A stretch of 48,314 nt of DNA from Hyella patelloides LEGE 07179. GTDB taxonomy: Bacteria > Cyanobacteriota > Cyanobacteriia > Cyanobacteriales > Xenococcaceae. The number at the start of each line of letters is the position of its first letter. Position 1 is the first letter of the stretch. Below are positions 1 through 9,303 of this stretch, piece after piece. The stretch is from NCBI RefSeq assembly GCF_900659865.1, contig NZ_LR213785.1:2372-50685 (forward strand), written 5' to 3'. The notes beneath the pieces are model-generated. The model was given only the letters and a program-made list of their open reading frames with translations. It did not search any database and had not been told where the DNA came from. The position numbers and the translations under genes were made by a program.

Positions 1-47
1 GAAAAAAAAATTAAGCACATATTGGAGCGTATCCGTACTAAAAAAAC

Positions 48-1673
48 ATGAAAATTATCAATAAAATACCAAACACCATAAGACAAGCAAAATATATACA
101 TCTAGTTAATTTATTACAGTCACTTACAAGGAAAAACTGGCAATTTTTCCTGGCAATAGTGATTGTTAGTATTGCTATTCCCCAAATAGCTCTGGCTGCG
201 GAAGAAAAAGCTTCGGGCGGTTTTATTGGGACGCTTGACAGCGTTTTTTCGGGGTTGGTTGCTGTTTTAGATGAAATTCTCTTTTTTGAAATTGCTGGTT
301 TCCCTTTGATCGTGCTGTGGCTGATTTGTGGGTCGATCTTTTTTTCTTTGCGGATGGGATTTATTAACATTCGCGGTTTGAAACACGCTTTTGATATAGT
401 GCGGGGTAAATATGACGATCCTGACGATGATGGCGAAGTATCTCACTTTCAGGCATTAGCAACGGCACTATCGGGAACAGTAGGATTAGGTAATATTGCA
501 GGAGTTGCGATCGCCGTGCAAACTGGAGGACCTGGTGCCGTGTTGTGGATGACTCTGGGGGGCTTTTTTGGTATGTCTAGTAAATTTACTGAATGTACCC
601 TAGCTCAGAAATATCGACGAGTAAAGCCTGATGGCTCGGTAGCTGGCGGACCTATGTATTATATTTCTCGTCCGTTATCGGATATGGGGATGCGTCCTGC
701 GGGTAAAGCTTTGGCGGGGTTGTTTGCCATTCTCTGTATCGGTGCCTCTTTCGGAGGCGGGAATATGTTCCAAGCCAATCAATCCTATGCAGCCGTATCC
801 AATGTTCTTCCTGGTATACCAAGCTGGATTTTTGGGATAGTTATCGCTGTGATAGTAGGAATCGTAATTATTGGTGGTATCAGTCGCATTGCTTCAGTCA
901 CAGGTAAGATAGTTCCTTTGATGGCAGTAGTTTATGTACTTGCTTGTCTGTGGATTATTTTAATTAACTTTGCAGAAATTCCTAATGCGATCGCTACTAT
1001 TTTTACAGGAGCTTTTTCCCCTCAAGCTGTTGGAGGTGGCTTTCTTGGGGTATTGATACAGGGAATTAGACGTAGTGCTTTTTCCAATGAAGCAGGAGTT
1101 GGTTCTGCTGCGATTGCTCACTCGGCTGCCCGTACTAATGAACCCCTCAGAGAAGGCATTGTCGCTTTATTAGAGCCTTTAATCGATACAATTATTATCT
1201 GTAACATGACTGCCCTGGTAATTGTCATTACAGGGACTTATCAAGATAGTTCTATTGGAGATGGGGTATTGTTGACCAGCAGATCTTTTGATACTGTTGT
1301 TGACTGGTTTCCCTCAATTTTAGCGATCGCTGTAGCTTTATTTGCTTTTTCAACTATGATTTCCTGGAGCTACTATGGCGAAAGAGCTTGGGAGTATTTA
1401 TTTGGCAACAGTAGCATTCTGGTTTATAAGGCTATGTTTGTCTTTTGTGTCTTTCTTGGCGCAGTAGTTAACTTGGGTGCTGTGCTTGACTTTAGTGACA
1501 TGATGCTGTTATCGATGTCAATCCCTAACCTAATTGGCTGTTATTTATTATCGGGAACAATAGCTTCTGAATTAAAAGACTATATGCAGCGTCTTAGTTC
1601 GGGAGAAATGCTTACCTATGAGGATAAAGTAGCTCGCGGTAGTTCCCAACCAGAAGAAGTAATTTCTCGGTAA
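48..1673 (+). CDS. Alanine/glycine:cation symporter family (AGCS) protein
   Basis: Secondary transporter of the AGCS family, which imports alanine or glycine with sodium across the plasma membrane. The 541-aa protein is longer than bacterial family members because of an N-terminal extension with a signal-like hydrophobic stretch (about residues 35-50, ending ALAAEE). The AGCS core follows, with multiple membrane helices and family-typical stretches such as ATALSGTVGLGNIAGVA (about residue 140) and RSAFSNEAGVGSAAIAHSAA (about residue 345). The ATG at 48 is the first in-frame start visible, and no strong Shine-Dalgarno precedes it. It stands alone: the next gene is 492 bp away and has its own promoter region. 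Substrate preference cannot be read from the sequence. Confidence 0.9.
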   Translation: MKIINKIPNTIRQAKYIHLVNLLQSLTRKNWQFFLAIVIVSIAIPQIALAAEEKASGGFIGTLDSVFSGLVAVLDEILFFEIAGFPLIVLWLICGSIFFSLRMGFINIRGLKHAFDIVRGKYDDPDDDGEVSHFQALATALSGTVGLGNIAGVAIAVQTGGPGAVLWMTLGGFFGMSSKFTECTLAQKYRRVKPDGSVAGGPMYYISRPLSDMGMRPAGKALAGLFAILCIGASFGGGNMFQANQSYAAVSNVLPGIPSWIFGIVIAVIVGIVIIGGISRIASVTGKIVPLMAVVYVLACLWIILINFAEIPNAIATIFTGAFSPQAVGGGFLGVLIQGIRRSAFSNEAGVGSAAIAHSAARTNEPLREGIVALLEPLIDTIIICNMTALVIVITGTYQDSSIGDGVLLTSRSFDTVVDWFPSILAIAVALFAFSTMISWSYYGERAWEYLFGNSSILVYKAMFVFCVFLGAVVNLGAVLDFSDMMLLSMSIPNLIGCYLLSGTIASELKDYMQRLSSGEMLTYEDKVARGSSQPEEVISR

Positions 1674-1988
1674 AATTTAAGTCTGATTAGTCATTAGTCA
1701 ATGCTGTTCGGATAAGCCTTTTTATTTATTGGTAGGGGTATGGGGAGATAATTATTTCTCAATTCCCCAATTTTCTACTTCTTCGAGCAATAATTTTTGA
1801 TCGAATAGTATTGAGAGTAGTCCGCTTTGCTCACTGTCCCGTTTAGTTAAGGCGATCGCATTAACACAATTCATCTGACCAACTATTAAGATGGTATTGG
1901 TCTACTATTAACATCTGCTTCAGTCTTTTTCCTCATAACAACTTCAGTTTCTCATCATTTTGCACTCTGAGGTTTTTCGAGCCAAAAT

Positions 1989-2032
1989 TTGTCACAAAAA
2001 GTTCATAGTGTTGTCACAGGAAAGTCATAACT
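1989..2032 (+). promoter_or_regulatory. Four-unit 11-bp direct-repeat operator upstream of the Deg protease
   Basis: Four consecutive 11-bp units start TTGTCA (1989), AGTTCA (2000), TTGTCA (2011) and AAGTCA (2022). Units 1 and 3 share TTGTCACA. An 11-bp repeat is the classic spacing for OmpR/PhoB-family response regulators binding head-to-tail. A -10-like TATATT lies at 2039-2044, directly after the array, where a bound activator could replace a -35 element. The consensus resembles enterobacterial Pho boxes more than the published cyanobacterial PHO box, so the regulator is unknown. Confidence 0.55.
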
Positions 2033-2038
2033 CAAATT

Positions 2039-2044
2039 TATATT
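2039..2044 (+). promoter_or_regulatory. Candidate -10 element (TATATT) of the Deg protease gene
   Basis: TATATT lies about 120 bp before the start codon and immediately downstream of the 11-bp repeat array. No good -35 hexamer sits 17 bp upstream, which is consistent with an activator-dependent promoter. It is assigned by position only. Confidence 0.35.
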
Positions 2045-2165
2045 CAATAGTGTCGGGTCTAGATCATGCTTCACTCAAAGCTCCTTCAGACTTTCTTTCT
2101 TCTCTAGACCCACTTTTCTCTCTTTAATTTTATTGATTGAGTATTAAAAGTTATTTAACCGTTAA

Positions 2166-3389
2166 ATGAAAAAAACTTTTCCTTCAGAATCTCAACCACA
2201 ACAAAGCTCTACACTTTGGCAAAAGGCTACTGCTTCCTTTTCCCTAATGTTGCTGGGAGGAGGAATCGCTTTAGGTGGTCATTACATAATAAATAGCCCT
2301 CAAAGGATCGTCGCCAGCACTCCTATTAAAGAAATCACTCAAAATAAACGGCAACAAACCTCATCTGAGGTTGCAATTGTTCCCCAAAACTTTGTTACTC
2401 AAGTAGTTAACAATGTAGGACCTGCGGTAGTCAGAATTAACGCTTCTCGTACGGTAGAAACCCAAATACCAGAAGCTTTTCAAGACCCCTTGTTCCGTAA
2501 CTTTTTTGGTTCACAAATTCCCTCTATGCCTGATAGACAAATCCAAAGAGGTGCAGGTTCAGGCTTTATTGTCAGTTCTGATGGGTTAATCTTGACCAAT
2601 GCTCATGTAGTAGATGGTGCTGAGAGCGTAACAGTGACTCTCAAAGATGGTCGCACTATCGATGGTGAAGTAATGGGGAAAGATAATCTGACAGACATGG
2701 CGGTAGTCAAAATTGAAGCAGAAGACCTACCTATAGTAGAATTTGGCGACTCTGAAGCCTTACAAATTGGAGAATGGGCGATCGCAATTGGCAATCCTCT
2801 TGGTTTGGATAATACGGTCACTACAGGCATCGTTAGCGCGACAGGACGTAATAGTATGCAAATTGGTGTTGGCGATAAAAGAATTGACTTTATCCAAACT
2901 GATGCAGCCATTAACCCTGGTAATTCTGGAGGTCCTTTACTCAATTCTCAAGGAGAAGTTATTGGGATCAATACCGCAATCATTAGAAACGCTCAAGGAC
3001 TTGGTTTTGCCATTCCCATTAATGCTGCTAGGGATGTTGCAGAACAATTAATCGCTAATGGTAAGGTAGAACATTCTTTCTTAGGAGTTAGAATGACTAA
3101 CATTACTCCTGAACTCAAAGAACAATTAAAAACTCAATACAACTTGGAAGTGGATGCCGATAGAGGAGTATTAATTGTAGATGTTTTACCCAATTCTCCC
3201 GCAGCGAAAGCAGGATTAAAACAAGGCGATATTATATCTGCTATCGAAGAACAAGATGTTAGCTTGCCCAAAGAAGTGCAAAAAATAGTTGAAAAAACCA
3301 GAGCAGGAGAAAATCTTGATTTGGCAATAATTCGTCAAAATCAAACAATAGATTTAGGTGTTGAAGTAGGAGTATTACCTAATTCTTAA
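2166..3389 (+). CDS. HtrA/Deg family trypsin-like serine protease (HhoA/HhoB/DegQ type)
   Basis: Envelope-located protease/chaperone that degrades or refolds damaged proteins; in cyanobacteria the Deg proteases act in heat and light stress. An N-terminal membrane anchor or signal segment spans about residues 24-45. The trypsin-like domain carries the complete catalytic triad: His147 in TNAHVVDGA, Asp177 in LTDMAVV and Ser254 in GNSGGP. One PDZ domain follows (about residues 300-400), so the architecture is that of single-PDZ Hho proteases; which of HhoA, HhoB or HtrA it corresponds to is not certain. Start ATG at 2166. The upstream repeat array suggests control by a response regulator. Confidence 0.93.
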   Translation: MKKTFPSESQPQQSSTLWQKATASFSLMLLGGGIALGGHYIINSPQRIVASTPIKEITQNKRQQTSSEVAIVPQNFVTQVVNNVGPAVVRINASRTVETQIPEAFQDPLFRNFFGSQIPSMPDRQIQRGAGSGFIVSSDGLILTNAHVVDGAESVTVTLKDGRTIDGEVMGKDNLTDMAVVKIEAEDLPIVEFGDSEALQIGEWAIAIGNPLGLDNTVTTGIVSATGRNSMQIGVGDKRIDFIQTDAAINPGNSGGPLLNSQGEVIGINTAIIRNAQGLGFAIPINAARDVAEQLIANGKVEHSFLGVRMTNITPELKEQLKTQYNLEVDADRGVLIVDVLPNSPAAKAGLKQGDIISAIEEQDVSLPKEVQKIVEKTRAGENLDLAIIRQNQTIDLGVEVGVLPNS

Positions 3390-3415
3390 CAATTAAAAGT
3401 CACAGATTATCTCGA

Positions 3416-3472
3416 TCCCGCTTGACGGGACTCCGCCGTAAAACGACGGAGACGGCACGTGACCGTTGGTCA
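3416..3472. repeat. GC-rich triple-hairpin element between convergent genes
   Basis: Three stem-loops lie in a row between the Deg protease (+) and the GGDEF gene (-): TCCCG/CGGGA (3416-3430), CTCCGcCGT/ACGaCGGAG (3431-3451, one mismatch) and TGACC/GGTCA (3460-3472). The block is clearly richer in GC than its surroundings. It may serve as a bidirectional transcription block, but neither side has a T-tract. An intergenic palindromic repeat is the likelier class. Confidence 0.5.
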
Positions 3473-3484
3473 AACAGTAATCAA

Positions 3485-4141
3485 TTAAGATTCTGCTATT
3501 ACCGCGCGATCTCGACCTTGTTTTTTAGCCTGATACAAACCACGATCGGCATTTTCAATTAGCTCTTTGTAAGATACCGCATTACTTGTTTTAATGCTAG
3601 AAACTCCGCAACTAATACTAACATGAGAGCTTGCCTGAGAACTAATGTGTGGAATCTCCATTTTTTTGAGCCTCAAGCGGATTCTGTTCGCAACTGAAAT
3701 TGCTGCTTGAGGTTCAGTATTCGGTAAAACAATGACAAACTCTTCTCCACCATAGCGGGCTGGCAGATCGTTAGATCGTACTGACTCTTTAATAGCCTGG
3801 GCTACCTTTTTTAAACATTCATCTCCTGCTTGATGTCCATAAGTATCATTGTAGAGTTTGAAAAAATCGACATCACACAAAATTAAAGAAATATCCTTAT
3901 TCTCTTTTTGACTGCGCCCCCACTGTTGCTCTAAATAGCGATCAAAAAAACGACGATTGGCAATCTGAGTTAAACCATCGGTAAATGCTAAATTCTTTTG
4001 ACCCTGATTATAGTATCCTGCAATGGTAACTGTTGATAAGCTTAAAGCTAACAAAGGAGAAACCGTTGGCAACCAATAACCAAAGATAAATAGAGTATAG
4101 CTACTACCAAATAGGATCCCTGCGGGAATTATAATTCCCAC
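3485..4141 (-). CDS. GGDEF diguanylate cyclase module (3' part of a frameshifted CHASE2-GGDEF gene)
   Basis: Makes cyclic di-GMP from two GTP. The 218-aa reading frame starts with hydrophobic membrane segments (about residues 1-45), followed by a complete GGDEF domain: LTQIANRRFFD, CDVDFFKLYND, and the active-site GGEEF in ARYGGEEFVIVLP. The product-inhibition I-site RxxD (RSND) lies five residues before GGEEF, so the domain looks active and feedback-regulated. The apparent GTG start at 4141 is probably an artefact: the same frame runs upstream (…KIFSSVRWTVV) and joins the CHASE2 frame in an A/T run at 4162-4172. With one extra base there the two pieces form a usual CHASE2-membrane-GGDEF protein of about 580 aa. 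Either the gene is broken, the base is an assembly error, or slippage restores the frame. Confidence 0.85.
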   Translation of the reverse strand: MGIIIPAGILFGSSYTLFIFGYWLPTVSPLLALSLSTVTIAGYYNQGQKNLAFTDGLTQIANRRFFDRYLEQQWGRSQKENKDISLILCDVDFFKLYNDTYGHQAGDECLKKVAQAIKESVRSNDLPARYGGEEFVIVLPNTEPQAAISVANRIRLRLKKMEIPHISSQASSHVSISCGVSSIKTSNAVSYKELIENADRGLYQAKKQGRDRAVIAES

Positions 4142-4152
4142 AACAGTCCACC

Positions 4153-5223
4153 TTACAGAAGAAAAAATTTTTGTAATAAATCTATATCCAGTAAAACTAG
4201 ACTAATAGTCGCTCCCACAAAAGACCACCATATTATCCATAACCATTCGCCTATCTCTGAAATACCCTCGATCATCAAGCGATTGTCCAAAGCAGCACTT
4301 ACTATCTGGCTAGTTAAATTGGCATGGATGTAAACCCCAGGCATTTGTTGAAATTTAAGATCGCTACTACTGTACGGAGTGTAGAATGAGTCATTCAGAC
4401 TAGGAGCAGTAGAACCAATTAGAACAATTTTGTCTTTAAACAGATCGGATGCAACTTGCTTATTGAGAACCTCCGTCAGAGAAGTACGAGCAAATTGGTC
4501 TTCTGTACCCCGAAAATTTAACAGAATTTGAAAACCGCCAACATCTGCTCCTCTGTAAGCACCTTCATTCTTACCCAAGGGGGAAAAGGCTGCTTGACCT
4601 AAAATTCTATCTTTACTATTTTCCACAGCTTGAAGAGTTATGTCTTCTTGCGCCAAATATATTAAAGCTAATTTGGCAGCCAAACCTAAAATAACCCCAT
4701 CTTCTGCTGTTTTGATAGAAATTAATCCTCGACGTACTTTTGCATCTTGGTCGATAACCAAATCTGCCATAGCAGTTTGACCAGATTCTTCAAGAATAGG
4801 AGGCGCAAACACACTATCTCCTACTACTTTTGCCACGCCAATAATATTGGGGGTTGTGCGAAAAAACTCTGATAATTTTTGTTGTCCTACAATATCTCCT
4901 TGAGGTAGATCTCGATAAAGGTCTAGACCAATTACTCTTGGCTGTTGTTGAGCAATATTATTCAATAAGTTAGCCAGTGTTCTATCAGAAATCGGCCATT
5001 CTCCTAGCTCTCGAATATCAGACTCACTGATATCAACTACTACAATACGTGAATCCCTATCTTCTTGAGGACGAAGGCGAAACCACAAATCTAGAGTAGA
5101 CCACTCCAGGGCTTGATATGCACTGGTAAAGCTACCTGCAATTACTAATCCCGCTATGCTAGAAGCAATAATTAGTAATCCTTTAAATTGCCAAGCTTTT
5201 TCTTTTATTCCTGACCAGAACAA
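4153..5223 (-). CDS. CHASE2 sensor module (5' part of a frameshifted CHASE2-GGDEF gene)
   Basis: CHASE2 is an extracytoplasmic sensory domain found in front of kinases and cyclases; its ligand is unknown. The protein has an N-terminal membrane helix (about residues 15-35) and a CHASE2 domain (about 40-310; for example RIVVVDISESDIRELGEWP and DKIVLIGSTAPSLNDSFYTP). It ends in the first of the usual membrane helices (about 325-345), where the frame stops at LLQKFFLL. A CHASE2 domain without an effector would be unusual, and the effector lies directly downstream in the -1 frame. The start is a TTG at 5223, with AAGGAG abutting it and an in-frame stop just upstream. The DUF928 gene lies 92 bp upstream on the same strand, a pairing I recall from other cyanobacteria. 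Confidence 0.85.
   Translation of the reverse strand: MFWSGIKEKAWQFKGLLIIASSIAGLVIAGSFTSAYQALEWSTLDLWFRLRPQEDRDSRIVVVDISESDIRELGEWPISDRTLANLLNNIAQQQPRVIGLDLYRDLPQGDIVGQQKLSEFFRTTPNIIGVAKVVGDSVFAPPILEESGQTAMADLVIDQDAKVRRGLISIKTAEDGVILGLAAKLALIYLAQEDITLQAVENSKDRILGQAAFSPLGKNEGAYRGADVGGFQILLNFRGTEDQFARTSLTEVLNKQVASDLFKDKIVLIGSTAPSLNDSFYTPYSSSDLKFQQMPGVYIHANLTSQIVSAALDNRLMIEGISEIGEWLWIIWWSFVGATISLVLLDIDLLQKFFLL
4162..4172 (-). other. Frameshift point in A6T5 run joining the CHASE2 and GGDEF frames
   Basis: On the minus strand the CHASE2 frame reads CAA AAA TTT TTT CTT CTG TAA. A -1 shift (or one added base) in this run gives …S S V R W T V V G I I I P A, leading straight into the GGDEF frame. 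Runs like this are prone to mutation, sequencing error and polymerase or ribosome slippage. Confidence 0.8.
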
Positions 5224-5315
5224 CTCCTTTCGCCTTTAAATTCGTTTTTTTACTAACTAAAAAAACTACGAGAGAACTAAAACTCCATTCAATAGTTCAG
5301 TAGATTTTCTCTACT

Positions 5316-6071
5316 CTACTCCATAAGTTCTGCTTTGGCGATCTGTTCTAAACCTACGGAATTAAGAATGCTATTCCAAGTATTTAGTAGCTCCTGATTT
5401 TGAGGTTGCGCTTGTCTTAATTGAGCCAGAGTAGCTACTGTTTCATACCAAATACCAGCTTTACCGTATAAAGCAGCCATTTCTAAGGGTGTTGCACTTT
5501 CTAATTGAGTTGCTAGTTGTAATTCTGGTTGTACTCTTTTGATATGACCTTGAATTACTGGACTATCTGGTCTGAGTTTGTTGTCGCACATCAAGACCAA
5601 AGACCATTTGTAGTTTTTCCCAGTTTCTAAAGCAGGGGCTTCTTTTGGCACATCTAAGCTAACAATTCCCGATTTAGTCCCGATGGGTAAGATTGTTTGG
5701 TAAACTTCTTCCTCGTTTTCGTCTTGTATTGTAAAAAAGACTGATTCTGCTGAAGTAGCAGGAATATGTACTAAAAGAGTGGGATGAGATGTGGTAGTCA
5801 AACCATAATTACTCGCAGGAATCAGAGGCGCAAAGGACTCAGAAATTTCTTGAGAGTTGATAGCACATTGAGCTCCACGAGAAGCTCCTCCTCTAGTTGC
5901 TTGTGGTTGATTTTCATTGGGAGGATCGAAAGTAATATTGTATGTATTAGCATTCTTTGTGGTAGCTTCTTGAGCTTGAATTGCTAGGGGACTCATACAC
6001 ACCAAATACAAAGAAATCAAAGAAGTTGCTAGTAGAGATTTTTTAGACCAAATGTATTTTAGTTGGTTCAT
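5316..6071 (-). CDS. DUF928 domain protein, exported
   Basis: Function unknown. The 251-aa protein has a signal peptide (charged start, hydrophobic core about residues 10-25, cleavage near AIQAQE) and a DUF928 domain (about residues 60-180), recognised by the GGASRG-C start, the LTTTSHPTLLVHIPAT segment and the closing KRVQPEL. The rest is helical and ends near GLEQIAKAELME. I prefer the ATG at 6071 (MNQLKYIW) over the in-frame ATG 21 codons upstream, because it puts the signal peptide at the N-terminus. It is the first gene of the DUF928-CHASE2-GGDEF set on this strand, so a role linked to envelope sensing is plausible but inferred only from position. Confidence 0.8.
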   Translation of the reverse strand: MNQLKYIWSKKSLLATSLISLYLVCMSPLAIQAQEATTKNANTYNITFDPPNENQPQATRGGASRGAQCAINSQEISESFAPLIPASNYGLTTTSHPTLLVHIPATSAESVFFTIQDENEEEVYQTILPIGTKSGIVSLDVPKEAPALETGKNYKWSLVLMCDNKLRPDSPVIQGHIKRVQPELQLATQLESATPLEMAALYGKAGIWYETVATLAQLRQAQPQNQELLNTWNSILNSVGLEQIAKAELME

Positions 6072-6370
6072 TATATTCGGATTAAAATATATTTTTATTA
6101 ATCTAATAATATTTTTAATTATCAAAAAAAGCAATTATCTTTACCTTTTCTTCTAAATAAATAACTTTTATTTTAAATGTTTTTTATTTACTAAAAATTA
6201 ACTAAATAAATAGTTATAAATACATATTTTCTAAATTAAATAATATTTAAAGTAAAAAAAATTAGTAGTAATACTGAATCAAAAATACTCAAATTAGGTT
6301 GCTATTAGTTACTAAGATCGTAAAAGACTTAATACTTTATAGAAACTTCAAAACAAATCATCATGTTTTC
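6072..6370. other. AT-rich intergenic region upstream of the DUF928 gene
   Basis: This very AT-rich stretch separates the atpC terminator from the DUF928 gene and presumably holds the latter's promoter on the minus strand. I see no gene and no clear promoter hexamers that stand out from the base composition. Confidence 0.4.
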
Positions 6371-6405
6371 AAAGCAAAAAACGCCCAGAAATTCATCTAG
6401 GCGTT
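6371..6405 (-). terminator. Rho-independent terminator of the atp operon
   Basis: A 10-bp stem (6380-6389 with 6396-6405, one G-U pair) with a 6-nt loop is followed, in minus-strand reading, by TTTT, GC and TTT. It sits 34 bp after the atpC stop codon and is the strongest terminator in the window. Confidence 0.85.
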
Positions 6406-6439
6406 ATCGAAAAAAAATAAATTAAATAAATTAAACAAA

Positions 6440-7390
6440 CTATAAAGCATTCGCACCAGCAACTACCTCAAGAAGTTCTTGAGTAATGGCAGCTTGTCTG
6501 GCTTTGTTGTAAGAAAGAGTTAGAGTCTTCATCAACTCAGAAGCGTTATCACTAGCGTTGTTCATCGCAGTCATGCGGGCTGCTAATTCACTAGCTGCGG
6601 ATTCTTGTAAGGCTCTTAAGAGTTGGTTATTGAGATATAGAGGTAACAGAGCATCTAGAATTTGTACGGGGTCTTGCTCAAAAATAGTATCGGAAGGAAG
6701 CAGCTTTAATTCGTCTGTAGTTTCGACTTTTTCTCTCTCGACGTTGAAATTACCACCGCGAGTAGTTAAGCGGAAAATTTCATCATCTTTTGGTTCTAAA
6801 CCTTGAGGAGATAAAGGAAGTAGTGTTTGAACTACGGGACGAGAACTAATTAAAGAAACAAACTTAGTATAGATGACCTCTACACGATCTACAGTTTCTG
6901 AAAGAAAAAGAGATAAAATCTCATCACCAATAGAGGAAGCTTCTGAAGCATTAGGAATTTGTTCTAAACCAGTATAGGTTTTGTCGATGGGGGCGTTACG
7001 ATTTTGAAAATATTTAACCGCTTTGCGCCCGACTAAGACAAATTTGTAGTCTACACCTTCTGCTGCTAATTCTTGAGCGCGAATTTCTGCACGACGGATT
7101 ATATTAGCATTGTAACCACCACACAAACCACGATCTGCGGAAACAACAACAATAGCTACTGAGTTGACTTCTCTTTGTTCAAATAGAGGTAGATCGACAT
7201 CTTCAAACTGTAACTTTCCTTGAAGATTGTAAATAACTTCTGCCAAACTATCAGCAAAAGGGCGAGTTGAGGTTACTTGCTCTTGGGCGCGACGCACTTT
7301 AGCTGCTGCTACCAAGCGCATTGCTTCCGTAATTTTTTTGGTATTTTTGACCGATTTAATACGATCGCGTATAGCTTTTAAATTAGGCAT
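6440..7390 (-). CDS. atpC: ATP synthase F1 gamma subunit
   Basis: Central rotor shaft of the F1 motor on the thylakoid membrane (atpG in E. coli naming). The 316-aa protein has the two long coiled-coil ends (residues 1-60 and about 255-316) and the short insertion typical of photosynthetic gamma subunits (about residues 200-235, around [20 protein letters not shown]). It has only one cysteine (GLCGG), so the dithiol that switches the chloroplast enzyme is absent, as expected for cyanobacteria. It is the last gene of the operon; a 187-bp spacer made largely of 7-bp repeats separates it from atpA, and a terminator follows. Confidence 0.97.
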   Translation of the reverse strand: MPNLKAIRDRIKSVKNTKKITEAMRLVAAAKVRRAQEQVTSTRPFADSLAEVIYNLQGKLQFEDVDLPLFEQREVNSVAIVVVSADRGLCGGYNANIIRRAEIRAQELAAEGVDYKFVLVGRKAVKYFQNRNAPIDKTYTGLEQIPNASEASSIGDEILSLFLSETVDRVEVIYTKFVSLISSRPVVQTLLPLSPQGLEPKDDEIFRLTTRGGNFNVEREKVETTDELKLLPSDTIFEQDPVQILDALLPLYLNNQLLRALQESAASELAARMTAMNNASDNASELMKTLTLSYNKARQAAITQELLEVVAGANAL

Positions 7391-7403
7391 TTTTTCTTAT
7401 AAT

Positions 7404-7463
7404 GATGAAGGATGAGGGATGAGGAACGGGTAATAGGTAATAGGTAATAGGTAATAGGTAATA
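7404..7463. repeat. Two adjacent heptanucleotide repeat arrays in the atpC-atpA spacer
   Basis: Three units of the type GATGAGG (7404-7424, the first GATGAAG) are followed by five perfect copies of GGTAATA (7429-7463). Short tandem heptanucleotides (STRR-type) are known from cyanobacterial genomes. They lie between the start codon of atpC and the stop codon of atpA on the transcribed strand, so they are part of the operon mRNA. Confidence 0.85.
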
Positions 7464-7505
7464 GAGAAAATACTATTTACTTAATTATTTCCTGTTTTTC
7501 CCACT

Positions 7506-7575
7506 CTTCAGTTCTCTATCACCAGCCCTCAGTCACCAGTGATAACTGTTCACTGATAACTGATAACTGTTAACT
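7506..7575. repeat. Degenerate heptanucleotide array abutting the atpA stop codon
   Basis: Ten 7-bp units run without a break: CTTCAGT, TCTCTAT, CACCAGC, CCTCAGT, CACCAGT, GATAACT, GTTCACT, GATAACT, GATAACT, GTTAACT. The last five are clearly related. The array ends two bases from the atpA stop codon (7578-7580), as if repeats had grown up to the edge of the gene. Confidence 0.75.
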
Positions 7576-7577
7576 GT

Positions 7578-9098
<1,521 letters not shown>

Positions 9099-9176
9099 TT
9101 AATCAGTTGTTAGTAAATTTTGAGTAGGGAAAGATTAATTGAGGTTTGAGTTTTGGCGATCGCTTTTTCGATAAAT

Positions 9177-9197
9177 GCTCTAAGCTCTAAGCTCTAA
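9177..9197. repeat. Heptanucleotide repeat GCTCTAA x3 in the atpA-atpD spacer
   Basis: Three perfect tandem copies of GCTCTAA lie inside the 211-bp spacer between atpD and atpA. The unit differs from those in the atpC-atpA spacer. Confidence 0.85.
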
Positions 9198-9303
9198 GTA
9201 TCTTCTTGTAATCGTTGATTAAAGAATACTCAATTTATCTATAGTTTTAATTTACTAATAAATTGACTTATAACTTGTTGCTTACAGCCAACTGCGAAGC
9301 AGT

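Larger units (their letters stand above)
1674..2165. other. Intergenic region between the symporter and the Deg protease
   Basis: This 492-bp gap holds no convincing gene. Just after the symporter stop is a short 7-bp repeat (ATTAGTC twice, from 1686), then an imperfect palindrome near 1740-1775 (GGGGAGA...TCTC...CCCC) that could end transcription but lacks a T-tract. The distal part (1989-2044) holds the repeat array and -10-like hexamer described separately. Confidence 0.6.

Noticed and set aside
2603-2944. Reverse-strand reading frame inside the Deg protease gene (also similar frames in atpA, pgk, ftsH and hisH)
   Set aside because: These are shadows of well-conserved genes: low-complexity translations, no ribosome-binding sites and no family features.
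3485-5223. Two independent genes (stand-alone CHASE2 protein and stand-alone GGDEF protein)
   Set aside because: The GGDEF frame continues upstream past its apparent start with the expected membrane-segment sequence, and the CHASE2 frame ends inside the membrane region. A single split gene fits better.
6440-7390. Redox-regulated gamma subunit
   Set aside because: The protein has a single cysteine and lacks the chloroplast dithiol insertion.
7429-7575. CRISPR-like array
   Set aside because: Units are only 7 bp and directly tandem, with no spacers and no cas genes nearby. They are heptanucleotide repeats.
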